A DNA stretch of 64,000 bases from a virus. The notes under the pieces are model-generated. The model was given only the letters and a program-made list of their open reading frames with translations, had not been told where the DNA came from and searched no databases. Below, piece by piece: positions 24,720-39,800 of this stretch; the stretch's first letter is position 1, and every line of letters starts with the position of its first letter. Location of the stretch: IMG/VR virus record IMGVR_UViG_3300022752_000020, positions 1 through 64,000 of that record; one strand, written 5' to 3'. Made by a program: the position numbers and the translations under genes.

Positions 24720-27700
24720 TCAAGCTAAACGTATTATTGTCAATCTAGTTCCAGTAGCACTGGGACTACCACCATTAACACGTAGGTTACTATTCATATA
24801 CCATGTCATTGTATCGTTTATTACAAATTGAATAATTTCACTAACAGTTCCTCGCTGTGCTCCATTATTTAGAATTTGACAATATTTTATTGTATCCAGT
24901 CCATTTTTCCTTACCCAACAATCTATTACAGGATATACACCAGCATCAATTAGATCAGTCACGCTATAATTTATTAAAATTTGATAAGTTCCACTAGCAC
25001 TAAAGGTAAATGTACCATTACCAGCACCATTCATTGTACCAAAACTTGATCCATCTGTAAATGTAGCACCAGCTGGTAAAGTGACTATGCCTGGATTATT
25101 ATTAAAAGTTTGATCACTGCCCTTATAATATGCTTGAATACTGGCAAGACCAGGGTTTACCCATGCTACACCAGTTACAGTACTAGCTAATAACTGACCT
25201 TGTAGCCCTGCTGTACCACCTGCTGTGACAGTTCCTGTAAGAATACTATCATTTAAGGTAGCAGTATTTAAAGTTTTATTGGTTAATGTTTGAGTAGCTG
25301 CTAAACTGACCACTTGACTAGCTGTATTTGATAACCCTGTTTGCCCGTATACATAAACGTCATTAGCATGTACCTGAAGTTCTACTCCTAAACCTCCTTT
25401 TACCTGTAAAGCACCTGTAGTTTTTGTAGTACTGGCTGTGTTGGCTGTTACTAATACTCTGCCGCCAGTGGCTGTAAGGGTAATGTTTCCAGTATTTTTA
25501 ACATTGGCCAGTGTAAAATTTACACTTGATGTAGATATTGTAGGATTATCCTCTAGTGTTTCGATATCAATATAATCACGATCTCCGCCTTCTGTATAGT
25601 TAGGACCTACTCTTACTTTAGCAAAAGGGTTTTGAATCACTAAACTATAACCTGTAAGTTCTGTTTCCGTTGGATTTCCATTTACAATAGTAGTATCTAA
25701 ATCATTTAGATAAACTGGTCCATTAATATATGCTGCTCCGCCTACTCCTATCCCACCTGTTATTACTGCTGCACCTGTTATTTGACTAGTTGAAACTGTA
25801 GCATTGGTTACTCTAAACAATCCACTGGCATTTAATGTCGTAAATGCTCCAGTGCTGGCTGCTGAACTACCAATAGGTGTAGATTGAATACTTAAGGCAT
25901 CAACTATACCAGTTACATTAAGATTACCACCTATATTAGTTGTACCTGCAATACCAACACCACCATTTACTACCAATGTTCCGGTAGTAGGATCTGTACT
26001 AGGAACATTAGATGACAGTGTAAGCACACCAACACCATCTAATGTAAGTTTGTCAATTACGCTTGCACCATCAAAATCATGATATCCAATTATCACTTTA
26101 TTATTAGCGTTGCTTGCGTCATCAATTAATTTAGTTACACGCCAAGCACCTTTGGTAATGTCATCTCTTGACCAAACTGTTCCATTATAATTAAGATTAC
26201 TAGTCCAATCAAATCTATTATTTTGTATAGTGTTAAATCTTGTATTGTAACTAGTAGATACTTGACTGGTTATAGTTATACTATCAGCATTAGTTGTTAG
26301 ATTAATGTTAGGATCTTTGATTAATGGATCAAGAATAGTTTTATTAGTCAATGTTTGAGTAGTATCTATGCCTACTAATGTTGTAGTATGATCAGGCAAT
26401 AGTATTTTTTGATCAGCACTAGAACTAACTACACTTAATCTTGTTTCAAAACCATTGGCAGTATCAGAATCTTCAAATATTATATTTGATCCTACATTAC
26501 TAGTGAAGGTCATAGCACCCGAAACTGTGCCAGCAGTAGTGCTAATAGCTGTTCCACCCATGGTTGTACTTAGAGTAAACTGACTGACTCCATTAGTTGC
26601 TGTTATAAAATATATAGAACCTGCTGAATCGTAAGATGTTATTACTCCATTTCCTCCATTACTTCCCACTACTCTAACAGCATCATGTATATTGAATACT
26701 ACCTTATCAAATCTAGCACCAACTACAGTTCCTACTGAAGTTGTTACAGCACTACCTCCTAAAGTTGTGCTTATAGTGAATTCTGTTGTGCCATTTGTAG
26801 CAATAATATAATAAGTTGTACCTGCACTGTTGTAACCTGTGATAGTTCCTGTTCCTGTATTAGCTCCACTAACATATATTCTATCACCGATATTAAAACT
26901 ATTAGAACTACAAAATATTTTACCACTAGCTCCAATACTAACACTGCTTAAACTGAATGGTGTACAAGTAAATGAGCCAGATGATCCTATTGCCGTACCT
27001 GTTAAGGTATAACTAAAGGGATTTAGTTTTGGTTCTGTTACTACAGGCTTGGTCAGTGTCTTTAATATTGTTGTTTGAGTACCATTTAGAGTGAGGTAAT
27101 TACTGAGATCTTGTGTCAATCCTTCAGGACCAGCTACACTAAATGTTATACTTACTGGTTCATTATCTGGAAAATTCTCTTTACCTGTTTCTACCCTAAC
27201 TATAGCAACTCCTATCTCAAACCAACCTGTATGGTCTGTTATAGTTTTCATTTCATAGATTTGAAAATAATTAGGATCATTCTCCTTTTCTATTTTAATG
27301 AAACCTCTACGATTATTATTACCATAACTACTTAAAGAATTTATAAAACTACTAATAAGATTATAATTTGGTACTCCTGGAGGATATACTCCATTAACAA
27401 TATAGTTTGGGTCACCTGCAATGCTATAACCACTAATAACTAAATTAGTTGTAGTACTCATTCCTGCTAGGAAATCTCTTGGAAATCTTACGAAGCCGCT
27501 GCCTGGGTTACTAACAAATGCACTTTCACTGACTCTATAATGAAATTTACTGGCATCAAGTACAGCAGGTGGTACCCAACTAACTGTGCCATTACCATTA
27601 GTCCTCAATATCCAATTAGCTGCTCCACCGTTGGGAAAGGCACTAACACCAGTAGTACCAGTATCCAACCATAAAAGTTTAGTGGCTATGTTACCAAAAT

Positions 27701-27827
27701 AGTCTCTAGGTTGAGTATCAGCAACGTGAATACTCTTTGAGATGACTGGACTGCCGTTAAGGATCAGACCATCTTCATCGGTGCTTAATAAATGCGCTGG
27801 GCCCGTCTGATCTAAATTAATTGTCAT
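24720..27827 (-). CDS. Tail fibre-like structural protein with TLTNKT repeats, 1035 aa
   Basis: A beta-rich Ser/Thr/Gly/Asn protein. TQTLTNKTILDP (mid) and TQTLTNKTLNTATL (near residue 850) are the TLTNKT motifs common in phage fibres. TIVNGGVGIAGTTNIGGNLN-type stretches and a DRDYIDIETLEDNPTIS segment suggest triple beta-helix shaft regions. Two copies of a module (GDRIYVSGANTGTGTITGYN, TTYYIIATNGTTEFTISTTL) lie around residues 310-450 and recur in the giant proteins. The last 150 residues (NNPGIVTLPAGATFTDGSSF to TRLTIIRLA) look like a C1q/TNF-like jelly-roll tip that could bind receptor. AAGGAG precedes ATG 27827. Confidence 0.8.
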   Translation of the reverse strand: MTINLDQTGPAHLLSTDEDGLILNGSPVISKSIHVADTQPRDYFGNIATKLLWLDTGTTGVSAFPNGGAANWILRTNGNGTVSWVPPAVLDASKFHYRVSESAFVSNPGSGFVRFPRDFLAGMSTTTNLVISGYSIAGDPNYIVNGVYPPGVPNYNLISSFINSLSSYGNNNRRGFIKIEKENDPNYFQIYEMKTITDHTGWFEIGVAIVRVETGKENFPDNEPVSITFSVAGPEGLTQDLSNYLTLNGTQTTILKTLTKPVVTEPKLNPFSYTLTGTAIGSSGSFTCTPFSLSSVSIGASGKIFCSSNSFNIGDRIYVSGANTGTGTITGYNSAGTTYYIIATNGTTEFTISTTLGGSAVTTSVGTVVGARFDKVVFNIHDAVRVVGSNGGNGVITSYDSAGSIYFITATNGVSQFTLSTTMGGTAISTTAGTVSGAMTFTSNVGSNIIFEDSDTANGFETRLSVVSSSADQKILLPDHTTTLVGIDTTQTLTNKTILDPLIKDPNINLTTNADSITITSQVSTSYNTRFNTIQNNRFDWTSNLNYNGTVWSRDDITKGAWRVTKLIDDASNANNKVIIGYHDFDGASVIDKLTLDGVGVLTLSSNVPSTDPTTGTLVVNGGVGIAGTTNIGGNLNVTGIVDALSIQSTPIGSSAASTGAFTTLNASGLFRVTNATVSTSQITGAAVITGGIGVGGAAYINGPVYLNDLDTTIVNGNPTETELTGYSLVIQNPFAKVRVGPNYTEGGDRDYIDIETLEDNPTISTSSVNFTLANVKNTGNITLTATGGRVLVTANTASTTKTTGALQVKGGLGVELQVHANDVYVYGQTGLSNTASQVVSLAATQTLTNKTLNTATLNDSILTGTVTAGGTAGLQGQLLASTVTGVAWVNPGLASIQAYYKGSDQTFNNNPGIVTLPAGATFTDGSSFGTMNGAGNGTFTFSASGTYQILINYSVTDLIDAGVYPVIDCWVRKNGLDTIKYCQILNNGAQRGTVSEIIQFVINDTMTWYMNSNLRVNGGSPSATGTRLTIIRLA

Positions 27828-27844
27828 CTCTAATCATCTCCTTA

Positions 27845-30800
27845 TTACAATTGTGCTACTCTACTTTGGAAGTCTGCGAAATCTGCGCTGGCTGCTACCA
27901 CGCTCTTAAATGTGGCCAGTGACAGTGTTCCAATAGTTCCGTCTATACCTTGTGCTCCAGTTGAACCTTGTGCTCCGGTTGAACCTTGAGTACCATCTGT
28001 ACCTTGTGGTCCTGGTAATCCCTGTAAACCTGTATCACCTGTAGTACCTTGGGCACCTGTAGCACCATAGTATCCTTGGAAGCCTTGTATACCTTGTTGT
28101 CCCTGTATACCTTGTTGTCCCTGTGTACCTTGGATACCTTGTTGTCCCTGTGTACCTTGGATACCTTGACGACCTTGTATACCTTGTTGTCCCTGTATAC
28201 CTTGTTGTCCCTGTGTACCTTGGCTACCTTGCGTACCCTGCTGCCCTTGGATACCTTGCGTACCCTGCTGACCTTGGATACCTTGCGTACCCTGCTGACC
28301 TTGGATACCTTGTTGTCCCTGTGTACCTTGCTGACCTTGGATACCTTGTTGTCCCTGTGTACCTTGTTGTCCCTGTATACCCTGTTGTCCCTGTGTACCT
28401 TGTGTACCTTGTTGTCCCTGTATACCTTGTTGTCCCTGTGTACCTTGGATACCTTGCGTACCCTGCTGACCTTGTATACCCTGTGTACCTTGTTGTCCCT
28501 GTATACCTTGTTGTCCCTGTGTACCTTGGATACCTTGACGACCTTGTATACCTTGTTGACCTTGGATACCTTGGATACCTTGTTGTCCAGCTGGATCAAA
28601 AGTTACTATTACTCTTTGACCGGCAGTGGGCGAACTACCATCTGTATCTACAAATGTTACACTTAGACTATACCATGTTGTGTTATTAGTTACAGCAGTA
28701 AGTGTACCTATCCATCTTACACCTGGATTACCTTCAGCAGTTAGTGTAACTGTTCCATGATAGCTATTAGCAGTTCCATAGTTAGTAAATGAGCTTAACC
28801 AAGTTGCACTAGCATTACCATCTGCATCAGTAGCACTGATATTAATTGTAGTACTTGTTCCTGTTGTAGTCCAAGCACGACCTAGAGCAACATCACTTGC
28901 ACCTGGGTCTACTACTGTGTTACCTGCATCCCATAAGTATGGTTTACTATTACCGCCGGCTGTACCAACAATACCTTGGATACCTTGACGACCTTGTATA
29001 CCTTGTTGACCTTGGATACCTTGTTGACCTTGGATACCTTGCTGTCCTTGGATACCTTGCTGTCCCTGTATACCTTGTTGTCCTTGGATACCCTGGATAC
29101 CTTGTTGACCTTGGATACCTTGCTGTCCCTGTATACCTTGCTGTCCCTGTATACCTTGTTGTCCTTGGATACCCTGCTGACCCTGGATACCTTGAATACC
29201 TTGAATACCTTGACTACTAATTTGATCCCAGTTAGCTGATTGATTTGGTGTTCCAGTAGCTCCACTTCCGTTGGTACTTGTATGAGCAACTTTACAAATA
29301 TAACTTGTACCTTGATAGAACACCATATCATTTACAGCATATGCTGTTGCTGCAAATGTTGTAGTATAGTTACTCCATACACCTTTCCAAGTTACACCAA
29401 AACCTTGTATACCCTGAATACCCTGCTGACCCTGAATACCCTGCTGACCCTGAATACCCTGTTGTCCCTGGATACCTTGTTGTCCTTGGATACCTTGCTG
29501 ACCTTGTATACCTTGTATACCTTGTTGTCCAGCTGGGGCAAATGCCACGCTCATTCTTGTGTCTAGAGCAGGAGCAGTGCCATCAGTCTCTATGAATGTA
29601 CAAGTAACAGCATAATATGTAGTTTGATTGCTGACAGCAGTTACACGACCAATTAAGCGTTTTGTTGGGTCACCGTTTACAAACAGGCTTAATGTGCCAA
29701 AATAACTACTGCTTGTACCAAATCCACTTAATGAGCTTAACCAGCTAGTTGTTGTATTTCCATCAGCATTACTATTGTTTAGATATACACTAAAGTTTGT
29801 GCCAGCTGTCCAACTTGTGCTTATTCTAACTTTGTTAGCTGTTGTTCCTGCTGCTGTTGATGATGAATCAAATAACCAATCTTGACTGTATCCACCAGCT
29901 GTACCATATATACCTTGTATACCCTGTTGTCCTTGGATACCTTGTTGTCCTTGGATACCTTGTTGTCCTTGGATACCTTGTTGTCCTTGGATACCTTGTT
30001 GTCCCTGTGTACCTTGGATACCTTGCTGACCTTGTATACCTTGTATACCTTGTTGTCCAGCTGGGGCAAATGCCACGCTCATTCTTGTGTCTAGAGCAGG
30101 AGCAGTGCCATCAGTCTCTATGAATGTACAAGTAACAGCATAATATGTAGTTTGATTGCTGACAGCAGTTACACGACCAATTAAGCGTTTTGTTGGGTCA
30201 CCGTTTACAAACAGGCTTAATGTGCCAAAATAACTACTGCTTGTACCAAATCCACTTAATGAGCTTAACCAGCTAGTTGTTGTATTTCCATCAGCATTAC
30301 TATTGTTTAGATATACACTAAAGTTTGTGCCAGCTGTCCAACTTGTGCTTATTCTAACCTTATTAGCTGTTGTTCCTGCTGCTGTTGATGATGAATCAAA
30401 TAACCAATCTTGACTGTATCCACCAGCTGTACCATATATACCCTGTATACCTTGGCTACTAATTTGTTGCCAAGATGTTGATGATGACTGTGGATATCCT
30501 GTTGCTGTATTAGCATTATTTGTACTTGTATGAGCAGTTACGCAGATCCAGCTTGTGCCTTGATAGAACACCATATCATTTACAGCATATGCTGTTGCTG
30601 CAAATGTTGTAGTATAACTACTCCAATTTCCTTTCCAAGTTACACCAAAACCTTGTATACCCTGAATACCCTGCTGACCCTGAATACCCTGCTGACCCTG
30701 AATACCTTGTTGTCCCTGGATACCTTGTTGTCCTTGGATACCCTGTTGTCCCTGGATACCTTGGATACCCTGTTGTCCAGCTGGGGCGAAAGATAATACT

Positions 30801-33800
30801 AGTCTCTCATTAGCACTTGGTGCAGTACCATCTGTTTCAATATATGATACTGTTAATGTATAGATACTTGATGCAACAGAAACAGCAGTTAATCTACCAA
30901 TCCATCTACGAGCTGGATCTTTTTCAACAAATAAACTTACTGTGCCAAAATAACTACTGCTTGTACCAAATCCTGATAAACTAGCTAGGAAGTTAGTATT
31001 ATCATTACTATCAGCATTGGTTGTATGTACATAGATACTTGTACTTCCTGCTGTAGTAGTAGCCCAAGCACGACCTAATCTAACTTGAGTAGCCGTCATG
31101 CCTGTTGTATCTGTAGCAGTGCTAAACAACCAATTACTGCTATAACCACCAGGGCTACCTACTATACCCTGTATACCCTGTTGTCCCTGAATACCCTGTT
31201 GTCCCTGGATACCTTGGATACCCTGTTGTCCCTGGATACCTTGAATACCTTGACTACTAATTTGTTGCCAAGATGTTGATGATGACTGTGGATATCCTGT
31301 TGCTGTATTAGCATTATTTGTACTTGTATGAGCAGTTACGCAGATCCAGCTTGTGCCTTGATAGAACACCATATCATTTACAGCATATGCTGTTGCTGCA
31401 AATGTTGTAGTATAACTACTCCAATTTCCTTTCCAAGTTACACCAAAACCTTGTATACCTTGTTGTCCTTGGATACCTTGTTGTCCTTGGATACCCTGTA
31501 TACCCTGTTGTCCAGCTGGGGCAAAAGATAATACTAGTCTCTCATTAGCACTTGGTGCAGTACCATCTGTTTCAATATATGATACTGTTAATGTATAGAT
31601 ACTTGATGCAACAGAAACAGCAGTTAATCTACCAATCCATCTACGAGCTGGATCTTTTTCAACAAATAAACTTACTGTGCCAAAATAACTACTGCTTGTA
31701 CCAAATCCTGATAAACTAGCTAGGAAGTTAGTATTATCATTACTATCAGCATTGGTTGTATGTACATAGATACTTGTACTTCCTGCTGTAGTAGTAGCCC
31801 AAGCACGACCTAATCTAACTTGAGTAGCCGTCATGCCTGTTGTATCTGTAGCAGTGCTAAACAACCAATTACTGCTATAACCACCAGGGCTACCTACTAT
31901 ACCCTGTATACCCTGTTGTCCCTGTATACCCTGTTGTCCCTGTACACCCTGTATACCCTGTTGTCCAGCTGGGGCAAATGCTACACTTAATCTTGTGTCT
32001 AGAGCAGGAGCAGTGCCATCAGTCTCTATGTATGTACAAGTGACTGCATAGTATGTTGTTTGGTTGCTAACAGCAGTTACACGGCCAATTAATCGTTTTG
32101 TTGGGTCACCGTTTACAAACAGGCTTAATGTGCCAAAATAACTACTGCTTGTACCAAATCCACTTAATGAGCTTAACCAGCTAGTTGTTGTATTTCCATC
32201 AGCATTACTATTGTTTAGATATACAACAAAGTTTGTGCCAGCTGTCCAACTTGTGCTTATTCTAACCTTATTAGCTGTTGTTCCTGCTGCTGTTGATGAT
32301 GAATCAAATAACCAATCTTGGCTATAGCCGCCAGCTGTACCATATATACCTTGTATACCCTGTTGTCCTTGGATACCCTGTTGTCCTTGGATACCTTGGA
32401 TACCCTGTTGTCCTTGGATACCTTGACTACTAATTTGTTGCCAAGATGTTGATGATGACTGTGGATATCCTGTTGCTGTATTAGCATTATTTGTACTTGT
32501 ATGAGCAGTTACGCAGATCCAGCTTGTGCCTTGATAGAACACCATATCATTTACAGCATATACTGTTGCTGCAAATGTTGTAGTATAACTACTCCAATTT
32601 CCTTTCCAAGTTACACCAAAACCTTGTATACCCTGAATACCCTGTACACCTTGTACACCCTGTACACCCTGTACACCCTGTACACCCTGTACACCTTGTA
32701 CACCTTGTACACCCTGTACGCCTTGTACTCCTTGTACTCCTTGGATACCCTGAATACCTTGACTGGTCATCTGGCTCCAATATGTACTGTTAATTATAAG
32801 TGTCTTGTTAACATTATCAAATACAGCAGGTCTAATATTAAAGAATACTGTTGCACCATTACTATGGCTTGCTGCTATTGTTGAACTTGCACCTCTAGTT
32901 AATCCATTTAGAGTGTTGACTGATTTACTAGTATATGTGATATACTCATTATCAATAACAATTTGACCTGAACTTGGGAAAGCACTGGCATTAGTCAATA
33001 CAATTGATGTTGAACTTGCTGTTATTGCTCCGTTTAATGTTGTACTTGTGCTACTGAATGATCCATTTGAGAATGGGTAAACAGCAATATATGAAGCACC
33101 ATCATAGAATACAATATCATTTTGAGTGTATGTAGTAGAAGTATTGAAAATACCTCTATAAGTTACACCAAGACCTTGAATACCCTGTACGCCTTGTACG
33201 CCTTGTACGCCTTGTACGCCTTGTACGCCTTGAATACCCTGTACGCCTTGTACGCCTTGTACACCCTGTACACCCTGTACACCTTGTACACCTTGTACAC
33301 CTTGAACGCCCTGTACACCTTGTACGCCCTGTACGCCCTGTACACCTTGAATACCTTGAATACCCTGTGAACCTGCTAGCTCCCATCTTTCTAAATCAGA
33401 CTCGGGACTTGGACCAATTGCATTATAAATTGTACTTGTATGATAATTAGGAACATAAGTTGGGAGATAGAAACTAATACCTGTACTTGTACCTGCTGTA
33501 CTGGTTATAGTTGCTCCATCTGCTCTAAATGTAATTGCTCCATTAGTTGTTGCTGAAGTGCTTATGGTAATTTGAGTAGCACTATCTACACTAACAATAG
33601 TTGGGGCTCCATTGAAAACACCAGTACCTGATGTTTTGGTTAAAACCATTCCAGCATATAACAATGTTGTACTGGCTAATCCAGTTATTGTTGTACCAGT
33701 TAATGTACCTGTTAAGTTGGTTCTTGGTGCAGTTAAACTCAGTGTTACTGTAGTACGGCCAGCACTAGGTGTGTTAACAGCAGCAGTCTTGACATAGTAT

Positions 33801-36800
33801 ATTACTCCTGTGCTTGAATAGCCTTGTAATACTCCTGTACCAGTCTTGGTATTAATACCATATAAGACCTGACCTACAGCAGCAGCACTTGTTGGATTAT
33901 CAAAGCTGATTTGACCACTACTTAGTATTGATACATTGGCCAATAACTGTGGTGTATATTGTGACAAGCTAACATATGTACTACCCAAGTGTGAAACCAT
34001 ATCACTAACAGCATAGTCATTCTCTGGCTTCCAAACACCACGCCACTTAAAGCCTGAACCTTGAATACCTTGTTGACCTTGTACACCTTGAACGCCTTGT
34101 ACGCCCTGTACACCCTGTACGCCCTGTACACCTTGTACGCCCTGTACGCCCTGAACACCTTGGACACCTTGACGTCCTTGTACGCCTTGAACACCTTGAA
34201 CGCCTTGTACGCCTTGAACACCTTGAACGCCTTGGACACCTTGTACGCCCTGAACACCTTGAACGCCTTGGACACCTTGTACGCCCTGAACACCTTGAAC
34301 GCCCTGTACACCCTGTACACCTTGTACACCCTGTACACCTTGCACACCCTGTACACCTTGTACACCCTGTGTAGTTAATTGATTCCAATATGTAGTATTG
34401 ACATAGAAACCACTGGTATTTGGTGTACCATATGCAGGTCTTGTATCTAATAATACCCTTGCACCATTGCTATGTGTTGATGCTGTAGTTCCTTGATATC
34501 CTCTTGTTGTTATAGTTAATGTATTACCTACTATACCATTATACAACATTCTTTCAGCAGTAGCAGGCATTGAGTCTATTGATGCTGCACTGGCTACACG
34601 AATTACACCGCTAGTTGGGAATCCTACTACACTTGTTAATGTTATAGTACTCTGATTTATAGTTGTGATAGCAGCACTTAATGTTGTACTTATGTCACCT
34701 CTAAATGTCCCACTTGAGAATGGATAAACAACAACATAACTTGATCCATCATAGTATACAACGTCGTTTTGAGTATAGTCATAATTATTAACATAGGTGC
34801 CTCTCCAAGTAAAGCTTAAACCTTGAATACCTTGTACACCCTGTACTCCTTGTACACCTTGTACACCCTGTACTCCTTGTACACCCTGTGCTCCTTGTAC
34901 ACCTTGTACACCCTGTACACCTTGTACACCCTGTACGCCCTGTACACCTTGTATGCCTTGAATACCTTGGCTTGTTAATTGATTCCAGTAAGTTGTATTA
35001 ACTATTAGTTGTTTTGTACCTGCATTGTATATTGAAGGTCTTGTGTTCAACCAAACTGTAGCACCATTATTATGGCTTGCTGCTACAGTACCGTCGGCAG
35101 CCCTTGTTAATCCGCTTAAGGTATTTGAGGTCTTTGTAGTGTATGTAACATATTCATTATCAATAACTACCTGACCTGAGCTTGGGAATAAGCTAGCATC
35201 AGTTAATACTATTGATGTTGAACCTGCTGTAAGAGCTCCGTTTAATGTAGTACTAGTATTACCAAATGATCCGTTAGTATATGGATATACAGCAACAAAT
35301 GCAGCACCATCATAGAATACAATATCATTTTGAGCATAGCTTCCAGAAGTTGTCCAATTACCTTTGAATACTAATCCAAATCCTTGGATACCTTGTATAC
35401 CTTGTGTACCCTGTACGCCCTGTACACCCTGTACACCTTGAACTCCTTGAACTCCTTGAACTCCTTGAACTCCTTGAACACCTTGAACACCCTGAATACC
35501 TTGTGTACCTTGAACACCCTGTAGACCCTGTACACCCTGTACACCCTGTACACCCTGAATACCTTGAATACCTTGTGTACCTTGAACACCCTGTACACCT
35601 TGACGACCCTGTACACCTTGTACACCTTGGATACCCTGAATACCTTGGATACCCTGCGTACCTTGAACACCTTGAACACCTTGTACTCCTTGTGTACCTT
35701 GTACACCCTGTACACCTTGTACGCCTTGAACGCCCTGTACACCTTGAACACCCTGTACACCCTGTACACCCTGTACACCCTGTACACCCTGTACACCTTG
35801 TACGCCTTGTACACCTTGAATACCTTGACGTCCTTGTACACCTTGTACACCTTGTACTCCTTGTACACCCTGAATACCTTGTACGCCTTGTACACCTTGT
35901 ACACCTTGTACACCTTGGACACCCTGTACACCTTGTACACCTTGAACGCCCTGTACGCCTTGTACGCCTTGTACGCCTTGTACACCCTGTACGCCTTGAA
36001 TACCTTGTTGACCCGCAGGCTGGAAGCTGATTCCTAATTTTTGTCCAACTATTGGTGGTGTTCCTGCACTATCAACAAATGTTAATTGTAGTCTAAAATA
36101 ACTTGCATAATCAAATACTGTGGTTATAACACCTGTCCAACGCTGTAAAGTAGCACCTTCTGGCATAATTGTTATAACACCAAAATAACTACTTGAACTA
36201 CCAAAGAACTTAATAGAATTTACCCAAGCTGCACGATCTTGTCCATCAGCATCGTATTTGTCAAGATTAACGTATACTTGGCCACCGGTTTGATCTGTCC
36301 AAGCACGCTCAATTGTAACATTACCTACTCCTGGATCGCCAATAGCTGTACTATTGCTCCAAGCATAATTAGCTGTATAACCACCAGGAGTACCAATAAT
36401 ACCTTGTATACCTTGTACGCCTTGTATACCCTGAGTACCTTGTATACCTTGTATACCTTGTACACCTTGTATGCCTTGTATACCTTGTGTTCCTTGTACT
36501 CCTTGAACACCTTGGACTCCTTGGACTCCTTGAACACCCTGTATGCCCTGTATACCTTGAATGCCCTGTATGCCCTGTATGCCTTGAATACCCTGAACAC
36601 CTTGAGCACTAATGATCAACCATGGAACAGCTTTAAATGTTAATCCTGTTAAGCTACCTGTTCCAGTTGTTAAGATTGAAGCTACAGCAAATTGACTTCG
36701 TCCAAGGCTAAATGTTGTAGTTGGATTATTTGGATAATCAATTACATAATAATCATTATCAATTTTATCGCCAGCAGCATAAAAGGTTGGAGCTAGTGCA

Positions 36801-39800
36801 GGACTATCTGGATTCTCAATGGTAAATCCAACTGGTACTATACCACTTACTCTAATAATTTCTGATTTATAAATGTCTACTGGATTACAACTGAATTGAC
36901 CATTTCCAGTTAAGCTAACATTTGATAAAGGTACAGTTTGACCAGGAATTTGACCTACATTTACATAGGCGCCACCGGTATAAGTTTCATCACCATATGT
37001 ACTAGTATATGCTGATCCATTATAATATACAGAATCATTCTTAATGTATCTTGAAATTGAGCTCCACTCACCTAAGAATGTAAATCCTTCACCTTTAGTG
37101 CCTTGGAAGCCTTGTACACCTTGGATACCCTGAATACCTTGGATACCCTGCGTACCTTGAACACCTTGAACACCTTGTACTCCTTGTGTACCTTGTACAC
37201 CCTGTACACCTTGTACACCTTGTACGCCTTGAACACCCTGTACTCCTTGTACACCTTGAACACCCTGTACGCCTTGTACACCTTGAACACCCTGTACGCC
37301 TTGTACACCTTGAATACCTTGAATACCTTGGACGCCTTGGATACCTTGATTGCCTTGTACGCCTTGTACGCCCTGTACACCCTGTACGCCTTGAACGCCC
37401 TGTAGACCCTGTACACCTTGTACACCTTGAACACCTTGTACGCCTTGAACACCTTGTACACCTTGAATACCTTGGACGCCTTGGACGCCTTGGACGCCTT
37501 GGACGCCTTGGACGCCTTGATTGCCTTGTACGCCTTGTACGCCTTGTATACCCTGAATACCTTGTGTACCTTGTACGCCTTGTACGCCTTGTACGCCTTG
37601 AACGCCTTGTACACCTTGTACACCCTGTACGCCTTGGACGCCTTGGACGCCTTGGACGCCTTGGACGCCTTGGACGCCTTGGACGCCTTGTAAACCTTGG
37701 CTGCTCATTAAATTCCAATAGGCTGTATTATCTAAAGTAGGCTCTTGACCATTCCACGAACCTAAAGTGCTTACTCCTATCCAACTAGATCCTTTATAGG
37801 ATACAACATCATTAAAATTATATGTTGTAGTAGAATTATAAATTCCTCTCCAAAGAATACTGAATCCCTGTATACCTTGAACACCTTGAACACCCTGTAC
37901 GCCTTGGACGCCTTGAACACCTTGGACGCCTTGTACGCCTTGTATACCCTGTACGCCCTGTACGCCCTGTACACCTTGACGTCCTTGTACACCTTGTACA
38001 CCTTGTACGCCTTGTACGCCTTGTACGCCTTGGACACCTTGAACACCTTGAACACCTTGAACACCCTGTACGCCCTGTACGCCCTGTACGCCCTGTACGC
38101 CTTGAACACCTTGTACGCCTTGGATGCCTTGGATGCCTTGGACACCTTGGACACCTTGGATGCCTTGAGCAGATACTTGATTCCAATAAGTTAGTGAAGT
38201 TAAAGGTATATTTCCTAAATTATTAGATTGAATAGCTATATAGGAACCACCACTGTAATAGACTACATCATTGATAGTATAACTTAAATTGGCTAGCCAA
38301 TCACCTCGCCATGTAATTCCAACACCTTGAATACCCTGTACACCCTGTACACCCTGTACGCCTTGTACGCCTTGTACGCCTTGTACGCCTTGTACGCCTT
38401 GTACGCCTTGTACGCCTTGTACGCCTTGTACACCTTGTACGCCTTGTACACCTTGGATACCCTGACGACCCTGTACACCTTGAACGCCCTGTACACCTTG
38501 GACACCTTGAACGCCCTGTAGACCCTGTACACCTTGTACACCTTGTACACCTTGTACACCTTGGATACCCTGAATACCTTGGATACCCTGAATACCTTGA
38601 TCACCCTGTACGCCTTGTACACCCTGTACACCCTGTACACCCTGTACACCTTGTACACCTTGAACGCCTTGAACGCCTTGAACGCCTTGTACGCCTTGTA
38701 CGCCTTGTACACCTTGTACACCTTGAATACCCTGTACACCCTGTACGCCTTGTACACCCTGTACGCCCTGTACTCCTTGTACACCCTGTATACCTTGAAT
38801 ACCCTGAATACCTTGATCGCCCTGTACGCCTTGTACACCTTGTACGCCCTGTACTCCTTGAATACCCTGAATGCCTTGGATACCCTGAATACCTTGATCA
38901 CCCTGTACACCTTGAACGCCTTGTACACCTTGAATGCCTTGAATACCCTGTATACCTTGAATGCCCTGTATGCCTTGGATACCTTGGCTAGCCAAGGTAT
39001 CCCAAACAGTTGATCCTACTGTAGGTATATTACCTAGATTAACTGTTTCACTTACGCTGATCCAAGAACTGCCGTTATAAAATACAGCATCATTTTTAAT
39101 GTATTCCTTGGTTACATCGTACATTCCTCTCCAAGTTACACCGCCACCTTGAATACCCTGTTGTCCTTGTACACCTTGGATACCTTGTACACCTTGTACA
39201 CCTTGTACACCTTGTACACCTTGAACGCCTTGTACACCTTGTACACCTTGAATACCTTGAATACCCTGTATTCCCTGTATACCTTGGTCACCCTGTACGC
39301 CTTGTACACCTTGTACACCTTGAATGCCCTGTATACCCTGTACGCCTTGGATACCTTGATCACCTTGTACGCCTTGTACACCTTGTACACCTTGTACACC
39401 TTGAACGCCCTGTATACCTTGGATACCTTGGACACCCTGTAGACCTTGGACTCCCTGTAGACCTTGTACACCTTGGATGCCCTGTATACCTTGAATACCT
39501 TGAATACCTTGATCACCCTGTACGCCTTGTACACCTTGTACACCTTGAATACCCTGGATACCTTGGATGCCCTGTATACCTTGATCACCCTGTACACCCT
39601 GTACACCTTGTACGCCTTGTACACCTTGTACACCTTGTACACCCTGTACACCTTGGATACCTTGAATACCTTGGATACCCTGTATACCTTGATCACCTTG
39701 TACACCTTGTACACCTTGAACGCCTTGAATACCCTGTACACCCTGTACACCCTGTACACCCTGTACACCCTGTACGCCTTGAATACCCTGTACGCCTTGG

